A DNA stretch of 13,142 bases, taken from the NCBI GenBank assembly GCA_022712735.1, contig JAFLKA010000235.1, positions 1-13,142 of the forward strand. Direction: 5' to 3'. Below, piece after piece: positions 1-6,562 of this stretch. Made by a program: the position numbers and the translations under genes. Each line of letters starts with the position of its first letter. Within the stretch, counting starts at the first letter, position 1. The notes beneath the pieces were generated by a model. It did not search any database and was not told the origin of the DNA. It saw nothing but the letters and a program-made list of their open reading frames with translations. Source of the stretch: Marinosulfonomonas sp. Its GTDB lineage: Bacteria; Pseudomonadota; Alphaproteobacteria; Rhodobacterales; Rhodobacteraceae.

Positions 1-1
1 T

Positions 2-184
2 GCCGAAGAAGGTATGACGATGATCTGTGTGACCCACGAGATGGGCTTTGCCCGTCAGGTGGCGAACCGCGTGATCTTTATGGATGAAGGTCAGATCGTT
101 GAGCAGAATGAGCCGGAAGAGTTCTTTAACAATCCGAAATCCGAGCGGACCAAATTGTTCCTGAGCCAGATTCTGGGCCACTAA
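2..184 (+). CDS. Amino-acid ABC transporter ATP-binding protein, C-terminal fragment
   Basis: Only the last 60 codons and the TAA stop lie in the window; the gene begins upstream. The visible protein has the H-loop (VTHEMGFAR, His at visible residue 12), then the MDEGQIVEQ strand and the EEFFNNPKSERTKLFLSQIL tail. This tail is characteristic of polar amino-acid importer ATPases (GlnQ/AapP/BztD family). Such proteins form a cytoplasmic dimer that hydrolyses ATP to drive uptake of glutamate, glutamine, aspartate or related amino acids through a membrane permease pair fed by a periplasmic binding protein. The Walker A, signature and Walker B motifs are outside the window. The ending LSQILGH resembles BztD-type proteins of Rhodobacterales, but the exact substrate cannot be decided. 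A strong terminator follows 18 nt after the stop, so this is the last gene of its operon. Confidence 0.9.
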   Translation, partial: AEEGMTMICVTHEMGFARQVANRVIFMDEGQIVEQNEPEEFFNNPKSERTKLFLSQILGH

Positions 185-202
185 AAACACCCTATAGAAT
201 TG

Positions 203-235
203 AAAAAGCCCCGTGCAAATTGCACGGGGCTTTTT
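203..235. terminator. Bidirectional intrinsic terminator
   Basis: A perfect 15-bp inverted repeat (left arm 203-217, right arm 221-235) with a 3-nt AAT loop. The GC-rich core GCCCCGTGCA is flanked by A5 on the left and T5 on the right, so transcripts of either strand give a hairpin followed by a U-run. It lies between the ABC ATPase gene (plus) and the aminotransferase gene (minus), which converge on it, so it can end both transcripts. Confidence 0.93.
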
Positions 236-248
236 CGTATTTTGGGCT

Positions 249-292
249 ATATGAAAACCATATGAATCACATATGAATTACATATGACTCTT
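249..292. repeat. Four tandem 11-nt ATATGA repeats
   Basis: ATATGA recurs at 249, 260, 271 and 282, exactly 11 nt apart. The units are ATATGAAAACC, ATATGAATCAC, ATATGAATTAC and ATATGACTCTT; the middle two are almost identical and the last diverges after ATATGA. Three copies are preceded by C, giving the palindrome CATATG. The array sits between the bidirectional terminator and the stop codon of the aminotransferase gene. The 11-nt period is close to one DNA turn, so the sites would lie on one helix face. Function is unknown; it may be a protein-binding array or a chance low-complexity repeat. Confidence 0.6.
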
Positions 293-301
293 TTCGGGTG
301 A

Positions 302-1603
302 CTATTTCAGCCCATCCAGCGTCTTTTTCAGCTTTTCCATCATCTCGTCGATATGTGATTTTTCGGAAATGAACATCGGCGACAGGATGCCGGTGTTGCC
401 GGTGAATTTCACATGCATCCCGTTCCAGAACAGATCAATCTGGGCTTGCCCGCCTTTGTCATGCAGCTCGACCCCGGCCGCCATACCGATGCCGCGGATG
501 TCTTTGACCATCGGGTGATCCTTAAGCTGGAAAACCGCATCCAAAAAATAGGGTGACATTTCGGCGGCACGATCAAACAGTCCCTCGTCTTGATAAATCG
601 CAAGCGAGGCGAGACCAGCGGCACAGGCTGCGGGGTGGCCCGAATATGTGTAGCCGTGGAAAAATTCAATCGCGCCTGGCGCAGTTTTATCGGTGATCAC
701 ATCATGCACGCGGTCCGATGTCGCCACAGCCCCCATCGGGATCGATCCGTTGGTCAGCGCCTTGGCCATGGTCATGATGTCGGGCGTCACCCCAAAAGTG
801 TCCGCCGCGAAGGTGCCGCCGATGCGGCCAAAGCCGGTGATCACCTCGTCAAACACCAGCAGGATTCCGTTGGCGTCACAAATCTCGCGCAGGCGTTCCA
901 GATAGCCGACAGGCGGCGCAAGGATGCCGGTGGAACCCGCAACAGGTTCGACAAAACAGGCCGCGATGGTCTCGCCACCGTAAGTGTCGCACATGCGTTG
1001 CAGATCATCGGCCAGCTCGGCCCCGCCTCGCGTCGGCTGGCCCCGCACCATCAATTCATCCGCATTCCACGTGTGGCGCATCATCGCCACGTTGGGTATC
1101 ACCGACTGGAACGTCTTGCGGTTGTTCACCAGACCCGCCAGTGACACGCCGCCGATGTTCACACCGTGATAGGCCCGTTCACGCGACACAAACCGCGTGC
1201 GGCTTTCGCCCATCGCCGAATGATAGGCCATGACCATTTTCAGGGCTGTATCGATTGCCTCGGAGCCTGAATTGACAAAGAAAACGTGGTTAAAGGTTTC
1301 GGGCAACAGCCGCGAGAGTTGTTCCGCCAAGGCAAACGATAGCGGGTGGGCCGACCCGAACGGCGCGACATAGGTCATTTCCTGCATCACCTGATGCACG
1401 GCCTCGATGATTTTCGGATGACAATGGCCAGCTGGGCTGCAGAACAGGCCCGAGGATGCGTCAATCACCGTGCCCCCCTTGTGGTCGGTCATGTAAACGC
1501 CTTTGGCCTGCGTGATGATGCGCGGGTCTTCTTTGAAGCCTTTGTTATCGGTGAACGGCAGCCAGTATTGTTCGAGCGAGTTTGTTTTCACGTCAAAAGC
1601 CAT
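302..1603 (-). CDS. Class III PLP-dependent aminotransferase (omega-amino acid:pyruvate type)
   Basis: A 433-residue cytoplasmic fold-type I aminotransferase, normal length for class III. The N-terminal LEQYWLPFTDN segment and SGLFCSPAGHCHPKI resemble beta-alanine/omega-amino acid:pyruvate transaminases, which move an amino group from an omega-amine or amino acid to pyruvate, giving alanine. Visible cofactor features are NSGSEA (111-116, phosphate binding), YHG (145-147, ring stacking), FDEVITGFGR with Asp252 (pyridine nitrogen) and the Schiff-base lysine K281 in MAKALTNG. The start at 1603 is preceded by AAGGAA about 8 nt away. The gene is divergent from a MocR-type regulator across 144 nt, the usual arrangement when the regulator controls the neighbouring enzyme. 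Substrate is uncertain: beta-alanine, taurine, putrescine-derived or other amines are possible, and no xsc-like or transporter partner is next to it to decide. It ends at the bidirectional terminator. Confidence 0.88.
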   Translation of the reverse strand: MAFDVKTNSLEQYWLPFTDNKGFKEDPRIITQAKGVYMTDHKGGTVIDASSGLFCSPAGHCHPKIIEAVHQVMQEMTYVAPFGSAHPLSFALAEQLSRLLPETFNHVFFVNSGSEAIDTALKMVMAYHSAMGESRTRFVSRERAYHGVNIGGVSLAGLVNNRKTFQSVIPNVAMMRHTWNADELMVRGQPTRGGAELADDLQRMCDTYGGETIAACFVEPVAGSTGILAPPVGYLERLREICDANGILLVFDEVITGFGRIGGTFAADTFGVTPDIMTMAKALTNGSIPMGAVATSDRVHDVITDKTAPGAIEFFHGYTYSGHPAACAAGLASLAIYQDEGLFDRAAEMSPYFLDAVFQLKDHPMVKDIRGIGMAAGVELHDKGGQAQIDLFWNGMHVKFTGNTGILSPMFISEKSHIDEMMEKLKKTLDGLK

Positions 1604-1670
1604 GATGTGGTTCCTTGGGTAATTTTGGCGGGCAATTATGATGGGGTTTGGCGCGCTATGCGGCCGAATT

Positions 1671-1685
1671 CTAATTTGACATTAG
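1671..1685. promoter_or_regulatory. Inverted repeat overlapping a TTGACA box in the aminotransferase/MocR divergent promoter
   Basis: CTAAT-TTGAC-ATTAG is a perfect 5-bp inverted repeat. A consensus -35 hexamer TTGACA (1676-1681) reading towards the regulator lies inside it, but no convincing -10 box follows at 16-18 nt. Two GAATTC copies start at 1666 and 1697, 31 nt apart, about three helical turns. MocR-family regulators often bind direct repeats in such gaps, so this 144-nt interval (1604-1747) is a plausible operator region. The assignment is inference from position and symmetry. Confidence 0.3.
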
Positions 1686-1747
1686 GAGCGGGGTGTGAAT
1701 TCCATAGGGCCAGTTCAATATGTAATATATATCCAGATCGGGATGCT

Positions 1748-3211
1748 ATGCCCCTCGCCGAAGACACCTTTTTCCTTGATCCGAATTTTCAAGGCAGCCT
1801 GCAAAGCCAGATCCGGCAGATCGTGGCGTCGGCAATTTTGGCCGGAAGGCTGCCAGTCGGAGAGAAGCTGCCCTCATCGCGCAAACTGGCCGAGCATCTG
1901 GGAATTTCGCGCATCACGGTGACGCTGGCCTATCACGAGTTGGTGGCGGATGATTACATCACGTCGGCCAGCCGGTCCGGCTATTTTGTGTCGGAAACAG
2001 CGCCAACCGCACGGCTCACCGCGATCAAGGGCGAGATGGTTCGTGATACGGTGAACTGGGGCCGCGCCATTCATCGGGATTTTGCCAGCGCCAAGACGGT
2101 GAAACGAACCTACAATTGGCGCAGTTATCCATACCCGTTTATGTATGGTCAGCCCGACCCCGAATTGTTCAATCAGGCCAGTTGGCGGTTATGTGCAACG
2201 CAGGCCTTGGGCAAAAAGGAATTTGACAGTCTGACCTCGGATTACGCCGAACAGGACGATCCCGAACTGATCAATTTCATTGTGCGCCATACCTTGCCAC
2301 GGCGCGGAATTTTAGCGCGGCCAGAGCAAATACTGGTGACGGTTGGCGCACAAAATGCGCTGTGGATGGCGGCACAGCTGTTGCTGAACAAGGACCGCGC
2401 GGCGGCGTTTGAGAACCCCGGTTATCACGGCATCCGCGAAATTCTGCGCCACACCGGCTGCACCCGTTATCCGGTAGAAATAGATGATGGCGGTCTGCCA
2501 CCTGATATGTTGCCCAAGGATATTAATGCGCTGTTTATTACGCCCAGCCACCAATGCCCGACCACCACGACCATGCCGATGGCACGGCGTCACGAGCTGC
2601 TGCGGCTGGCAAACGAGCGGGATTTTCTGATCATCGAGGATGACTATGAATTCGAAATGAGTTTCCTCAAGGCGCCGTCGCCCGCGTTAAAATCACTGGA
2701 TAAAGACGGGCGGGTGATTTACGTCGGCAGTTTTTCCAAATCGTTATTTCCGGGTCTGCGGCTGGGATATCTGGTGGGGTCCGAGCCGTTCATCCGGCAG
2801 GCCCGTGCGCTGCGGCTGGCGTGCTTGCGCCACCCGCCCGGGTATATGCAGCGCACCACGGCATATTTTCTGGGGCTTGGGCATTACGATGCAATGATCA
2901 AACGGATGCGTACGGTTTACCATAAGCGTCGGCAGGTTACGGCCGAAGCCTTGGCCCAGACCGAGATGAAAGTGGCGGGCAGCGCATCGTTTGGCGGGTC
3001 GGGTTTCTGGCTGGAAGCGCCAGTGCATGTGGACACCGAGGTGTTGCAGCAGCGGTTGGCGGAAAACGGGGTATTGATCGAGGCAGGGCATCCGTTTTTT
3101 GATGGCGATGCCGCCCCGCGCAATTTTTTCCGGCTGGCGTATTCGTCGATTTCAGCTGATAAAATACCCGAAGGGATCAGGCGGATTTCGCAGGCGATAA
3201 AGGATTACTGA
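1748..3211 (+). CDS. MocR-family (GntR wHTH plus aminotransferase-like) transcriptional regulator
   Basis: A 487-residue two-domain regulator. Residues about 15-80 form a GntR winged helix (GSLQSQIRQIVASAI, LPSSRKLAEHLGISRITV, SGYFV at the wing). After a linker, residues about 125-487 are a fold-type I aminotransferase-like domain with GAQNALW (200-206), NPGYHG (223-228), IIEDDYEFEM (295-304) and the PLP-binding lysine K331 in VGSFSKSLFPGLRLGY. Family members (MocR, GabR, TauR, PdxR) bind PLP or a PLP-ligand adduct and act as repressor or activator, usually of a divergent gene. The open frame runs far upstream, antisense to the aminotransferase gene, but 1748 is the only ATG just before the conserved domain, so it is chosen as start. 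The likely target is the divergent aminotransferase gene; autoregulation is possible. The phosphodiesterase gene starts 15 nt downstream, suggesting co-transcription. Confidence 0.9.
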   Translation: MPLAEDTFFLDPNFQGSLQSQIRQIVASAILAGRLPVGEKLPSSRKLAEHLGISRITVTLAYHELVADDYITSASRSGYFVSETAPTARLTAIKGEMVRDTVNWGRAIHRDFASAKTVKRTYNWRSYPYPFMYGQPDPELFNQASWRLCATQALGKKEFDSLTSDYAEQDDPELINFIVRHTLPRRGILARPEQILVTVGAQNALWMAAQLLLNKDRAAAFENPGYHGIREILRHTGCTRYPVEIDDGGLPPDMLPKDINALFITPSHQCPTTTTMPMARRHELLRLANERDFLIIEDDYEFEMSFLKAPSPALKSLDKDGRVIYVGSFSKSLFPGLRLGYLVGSEPFIRQARALRLACLRHPPGYMQRTTAYFLGLGHYDAMIKRMRTVYHKRRQVTAEALAQTEMKVAGSASFGGSGFWLEAPVHVDTEVLQQRLAENGVLIEAGHPFFDGDAAPRNFFRLAYSSISADKIPEGIRRISQAIKDY

Positions 3212-3226
3212 ATATGAGGGATCAAG

Positions 3227-4030
3227 ATGCTAATTGCGCAAATCAGTGACACGCATATCGCGGGGCCGGGCCTGAAAACCTATGGCATTGCACCGATGGC
3301 AGAAAATCTGGCGCGGTGCGTTGAGAGCATAAATGCCCAACCGATGGCGCCTGATCTGGTGTTGTTGTCGGGTGATGTGACCAATGATTTTTCCCATGAC
3401 GAGGCGATGCGGGCCGCGGATATATTGGCCGCACTGAACTGCCCATACTATCTGGTTCCGGGCAACCATGATGACCGCGACGTGCTGTGGGATGTGTTCG
3501 GTGGCGTGGCGATCCCGTCCAGAGCGGATGGATTTATCAACTATGTGATCAACGACGGGCCGGTGCGGATCATTGTGCTGGATAGCCTGTCGCAGGGGGA
3601 GGCCGGCGGCATGATTTGCGATGTGCGGGCGGCATGGTTGCGCGATTGTCTGGCGCAGGGCGGCATGCGGCCAACGGTTATATTCACGCATCATCCGCCG
3701 CTAAAATGCGGTGTGCCCGAAACCGATGAAAACGGGTTTGCAGGGGCGGAAATGCTGGGGGATATTGTGGCGGATTACCCGAATATCGAGCGTATTCTGT
3801 GCGGTCATATCCACCTGTTGACCCATGCGCGATGGTGCGGAACGGTTGTGAGCACCGCGCCCAGTATGGGAATGCAGTTAACGCTGGATTTAACCCAAGC
3901 CGAGCTATCAAGGTTTCTGTTAACCGGTCCGGCATATTTGCTGCATCACTGGACGCCGGAAAACATGCTGATCACCCATGCGGTTCAGGTGGACGGATAT
4001 GGCGAGCCGCATGATTTTGCACAGATCTAG
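3227..4030 (+). CDS. CpdA-like class III metallophosphoesterase (probable 3',5'-cyclic-AMP phosphodiesterase)
   Basis: A 267-residue calcineurin-like phosphoesterase with the complete dinuclear metal set in order: D8-x-H10 (QISDTH), D50 (SGDVTND), GNHD (79-82), H155 (FTHHPP) and GHIH (193-196). Spacing and length fit CpdA/Rv0805-type enzymes, which use Fe/Mn to hydrolyse cAMP in the cytoplasm. Broader or different activity on phosphodiesters cannot be excluded from sequence. There is no signal peptide. The ATG at 3227 is preceded by GAGGGA. It lies 15 nt behind the MocR gene, so both may share one transcript, though a functional link is not obvious. Its TAG stop overlaps the TAG stop of the convergent histidine phosphatase gene by 4 nt (CTAG, 4027-4030), leaving no room for a terminator between them. 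Confidence 0.85.
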   Translation: MLIAQISDTHIAGPGLKTYGIAPMAENLARCVESINAQPMAPDLVLLSGDVTNDFSHDEAMRAADILAALNCPYYLVPGNHDDRDVLWDVFGGVAIPSRADGFINYVINDGPVRIIVLDSLSQGEAGGMICDVRAAWLRDCLAQGGMRPTVIFTHHPPLKCGVPETDENGFAGAEMLGDIVADYPNIERILCGHIHLLTHARWCGTVVSTAPSMGMQLTLDLTQAELSRFLLTGPAYLLHHWTPENMLITHAVQVDGYGEPHDFAQI

Positions 4031-4533
4031 TCGGTTAAATCGCGCGGCACGATGAAGGCCTCAACACGGCCGCTGTGACGCTTGATATCTGCCCAGCTTT
4101 CGACGTCAAAGTCGATCACGGTTGTTGCAGCCGACGGGTATTGGGCGAATTTTGGATGGTCAGGGGGCGAATTTACCAATGCGGCGGCCAACATTGCCGT
4201 TCCGGGGTTATGCCCTATCAACATGACAGAACGTGCCCTGCTCCCCTGCAAGATGGTCAGCATCCGGTCGGGAGAGGCAAGGTAAAGCGCGGATGTAAAT
4301 TGTACTTCGGTGTTTTGATTGCAGTGTTTGGCGATATGCGCCCATGTTTCCGAGGTGCGCCGTGCGGTCGAGGAAAACACGGTTTCGGGGCAATAACGGT
4401 TTTGCGCCATCCACGCGCCGATGGCTTTGGCAGCTGTATTGCCACGGGCGTTCAGCGCACGATCATGGTCATCCACTGTTGGGTCATCCCAACTGGATTT
4501 AGCGTGGCGTGTCAGGATCAGGCGTAGGGTCAT
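4027..4533 (-). CDS. SixA-type histidine phosphatase family protein
   Basis: A 168-residue small histidine phosphatase. The phosphoacceptor motif is L-TRHAKS (R9, H10), followed by the R-x-L-N-x-R-G region at 25-31, SSTARRTSET (54-63) with basic phosphate-binding residues, and IGHNPG (107-112) carrying the second catalytic histidine H108. SixA enzymes remove phosphate from phosphohistidine in proteins such as HPt domains or NPr; the true substrate here is unknown. An in-frame ATG 17 codons upstream (4584) has a better-looking AGGG ribosome site, but family members begin directly with the first beta strand, so M at 4533 is preferred. The gene begins inside the 3' end of the upstream Fe-S protein gene (35-nt overlap), which suggests translational coupling. 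Function call is firm at family level only. Confidence 0.85.
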   Translation of the reverse strand: MTLRLILTRHAKSSWDDPTVDDHDRALNARGNTAAKAIGAWMAQNRYCPETVFSSTARRTSETWAHIAKHCNQNTEVQFTSALYLASPDRMLTILQGSRARSVMLIGHNPGTAMLAAALVNSPPDHPKFAQYPSAATTVIDFDVESWADIKRHSGRVEAFIVPRDLTD

Positions 4534-5176
4534 CAGGATTAAAGGCTGCCATGTGAAATGCGGATTGTTGGGGCAATCTGCCATAATTCTGCCCTGCAGG
4601 GCAAGCGTTTCGCACTAAACAACCTGTTTCCATGCAGGCGTGCCCCGCAGGTGTGGATATGTGGGATTTGCAGCGAGCAACGTCGTATTCACCGGCTAAT
4701 GCATTTATAGGGCAGGCGGTGCGGCAGGGCTGTTCGCAGCCGATGCACGGATTTTCACCTGTTGGCGGCAAATCCATGCGCACGGGCAGGGCGATGGCTG
4801 CGCGATAGGATATGAATAGCCCCGCGTGGTCATGCACCAACAGGCCAACAGGGGAAATCCACGCCCGCCCGCTGTGTTGTGCCCAGTCAATAAAGGGGGC
4901 GTAGGGTGGTCCGTCTGACGGGAAAATGGCCTGTGCGTTTTGGGTTTTGACCCACGCGGCAAGCACGCGCTTTGACCAGCGATCAAGCGGATCGGCGTTG
5001 CCATCATTATATTCGGGTGTGGCGGTAAAACCTGGCCAGAACCCCGGCTCGAACGGGCCAAGCAACAGCAGGGTTTTGGTACCGTCTGGAACGGCGTTTT
5101 GCGGGATCGGGTGGAACGCCCCGAAGATATCCAGATGCAACGTGCGCAAGGATGATTGCAGCGCGCCGTAACTCAT
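4499..5176 (-). CDS. Ferredoxin-like 4Fe-4S protein with QueG-like features
   Basis: A 225-residue soluble protein. Residues 1-135 form an N-terminal domain without cysteines, containing ISPVGLLVHDHAGLFISYRAAIAL (107-130), reminiscent of the segment before the iron-sulfur domain in QueG/reductive-dehalogenase-like proteins. The C-terminal part has eight cysteines: C144, C147, C151, C155, then C169, C181, C186, C192, the fourth and last followed by proline as in bacterial ferredoxins. This could hold two 4Fe-4S clusters. The first cluster reads CX2CX3CX3CP, one residue longer than the usual CX2CX2CX3CP. Relatives are usually annotated only as ferredoxin. It overlaps the upstream desaturase gene by 4 nt (ATGA) and the downstream SixA gene by 35 nt, so all three are probably co-translated. 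A role as electron carrier or reductase for the diiron enzyme is inference; epoxyqueuosine-reductase-like chemistry is the alternative. Confidence 0.75.
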   Translation of the reverse strand: MSYGALQSSLRTLHLDIFGAFHPIPQNAVPDGTKTLLLLGPFEPGFWPGFTATPEYNDGNADPLDRWSKRVLAAWVKTQNAQAIFPSDGPPYAPFIDWAQHSGRAWISPVGLLVHDHAGLFISYRAAIALPVRMDLPPTGENPCIGCEQPCRTACPINALAGEYDVARCKSHISTPAGHACMETGCLVRNACPAGQNYGRLPQQSAFHMAAFNPDDPTPDPDTPR

Positions 5177-5979
5177 TTTCTAAAGAACGGCAGCGCCAGT
5201 ATCCACGCAAGATTCGAGGGGCGGTCATCCTGCCATTGCAGCCCGATGGTCATGTCATCGTGGCCCTTTTTAGGTTGCGCAATGTAGGTGCCGAACATCC
5301 GGTCCCAGATTGACAGGGAAAAGCCGTAGTTGCTGTCATGCTCGCTACGCAGGTCGGAATGATGCACGCGGTGCATATCGGGCGTGACCAGAACAAGACG
5401 CACGATGCTGTCCAGCGCAAGCGGCAGTTTGATATTGGCGTGGTTGAACATGGCGGTGCTGTTCAGGATGATTTCAAACAGGATCACCGCAAACCCAGCG
5501 GGGCCGAGCAGGTAAACCAGCCCGATTTTCAGCAGCATCGACAGGGCGATTTCAACGGGGTGAAACCGGATGGCGGTGGTCACATCAATATCGCGGTCGG
5601 CGTGGTGCACACGGTGCAATCGCCACAGGATCGGGATTTTATGGGTGATCAGGTGTTGCAGCCAGATGGCAAAATCCAGAAACAGGATGGTCAGCAATAT
5701 TTCCAGCCACGCGGGCCAGCCAACGTAGTTAAACAGCCCCCAGCCCAGCCGCTGCGCGTCATAGGCAGCGCCAACAGCCAGCAGCGGCAGCACCACCGGC
5801 ACGACATAGGCCATCGCGCGCAGGGCGACGGAATCAATGACAATCAGCGCCCAGTTGGTGACCCAGCGCCGCTGTCGCGTTTCGGTGCGGATACGGCGCG
5901 GCACCAGTGTTTCGACCGTTGCAAGGATCAGGAACAGGCCGATAAAAATGCCCAGACGGATGTATGTTTCATTTTCCAT
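5173..5979 (-). CDS. Sterol desaturase / fatty acid hydroxylase superfamily membrane protein
   Basis: A 268-residue integral membrane protein with hydrophobic segments near residues 7-24, 42-70, 90-107 and 145-173. The diiron histidine clusters are H109-x3-H113 (QHLITH), HRVHH (122-126), H180 (FNHAN) and HRVHH (203-207), the layout of the fatty acid hydroxylase superfamily. These enzymes use O2 and electrons to hydroxylate or desaturate lipids; bacterial members act on sterol-like, carotenoid, ornithine-lipid or fatty-acyl substrates, and the substrate here is unknown. The start is taken at the ATG at 5979 because the open frame further upstream begins only with a GTG and adds 17 residues lacking hydrophobic character. 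It is the first gene of an overlapping trio: its TGA overlaps the ATG of the Fe-S protein gene. A 66-nt gap separates it from the upstream secreted-protein gene, with a small GGGT/ACCC hairpin (6008-6019). Confidence 0.87.
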   Translation of the reverse strand: MENETYIRLGIFIGLFLILATVETLVPRRIRTETRQRRWVTNWALIVIDSVALRAMAYVVPVVLPLLAVGAAYDAQRLGWGLFNYVGWPAWLEILLTILFLDFAIWLQHLITHKIPILWRLHRVHHADRDIDVTTAIRFHPVEIALSMLLKIGLVYLLGPAGFAVILFEIILNSTAMFNHANIKLPLALDSIVRLVLVTPDMHRVHHSDLRSEHDSNYGFSLSIWDRMFGTYIAQPKKGHDDMTIGLQWQDDRPSNLAWILALPFFRK

Positions 5980-6045
5980 GCGGGTAGGGATAGCGTGCAG
6001 GGGCGACGGGTGCAAACCCCCGTTGTGCACATTTGCGTTAGCGGC

Positions 6046-6552
6046 TTATTCGGGCAGCCTGATCCAGTGGCCGGGCATGTCGGTATTGGCAAAGGTCAGC
6101 TCGGTCGCGGTGCAGCGGTATTTGGCCTCGCCGCTGTTGAACAGGCGATTGGTCGCGTCCAGGTCAACATCAATCAGTTCGCCGCCATAAATTGCCGTGG
6201 CTGTGTGGCCATAGGATTTGGCGGAATAAACGATGACGTCGTCATATGAGGAAATATCGTAGATTATCTCGCCGTCCATCGTTATCGAAAACGGGTCTTC
6301 GCCTTCCAGTTCGATGTGGAACGCCAAGTTATTTATGCTGATCGTTGCCTCGCTGAATATAGTGATATTCATCCGGACACTTCCGTCGGCCTGAACATCA
6401 TTCATGTTTGTCTGCTCCCAATAGGTATTGGCAACCTGCTCAATATCCGCGCGCCATTGGCCAGTGATACAGCCGTCAATACCCGAGGCCTGAGCCGATG
6501 TGAGCAGGGAGACGGCAAGCAGCGCAGGCATAAAAAGGTACTTAAATATCAT
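6046..6552 (-). CDS. Small secreted protein of unknown function
   Basis: A 168-residue protein that I do not recognise by family. The first 22 residues are a Sec signal peptide: K4, a hydrophobic core FMPALLAVSLLTS, and a likely cleavage site after AQA (20-22). The mature part is acidic, beta-rich in appearance, and has just two cysteines, C28 (DGCITGQWRAD) and C147 (YRCTATELTF), which could form one disulfide in the periplasm. A G-x-W motif near the start and a YxC-x4-L strand near the end recall lipocalin-like or other small beta-barrel binding domains, but this is only an impression. The ATG at 6552 is preceded by AGGGG 7 nt away and begins 10 nt after the argB stop; an upstream in-frame ATG at 6573 would overlap argB and lacks the signal-peptide start. 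Co-transcription with argB is likely, functional relation unclear. Confidence 0.75.
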   Translation of the reverse strand: MIFKYLFMPALLAVSLLTSAQASGIDGCITGQWRADIEQVANTYWEQTNMNDVQADGSVRMNITIFSEATISINNLAFHIELEGEDPFSITMDGEIIYDISSYDDVIVYSAKSYGHTATAIYGGELIDVDLDATNRLFNSGEAKYRCTATELTFANTDMPGHWIRLPE

Positions 6553-6562
6553 TGCGTTACCC

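Noticed and set aside
590..1144. 184-codon plus-strand open frame
   Set aside because: Shadow of the aminotransferase gene; composition is Arg/His-rich and shows no motif.
1346..1747. Long in-frame extension upstream of the MocR regulator start
   Set aside because: It runs antisense through the aminotransferase gene and has no regulator-family similarity; no start codon lies between 1748 and that overlap that would give a sensible protein.
4591..4602. Perfect palindrome GCCCTGCAGGGC
   Set aside because: It lies inside the Fe-S protein coding region and is explained by codons; no promoter or other site accompanies it.
6006..6023. Small ACGGG/CCCGT hairpin between the secreted-protein and desaturase genes
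   Set aside because: Short stem and no U-run; not enough to call a terminator.
5338..6249. 303-codon plus-strand open frame
   Set aside because: Lies opposite the desaturase and secreted-protein genes, is full of Gln/His/Asp as expected from antisense of hydrophobic codons, and shows no domain.
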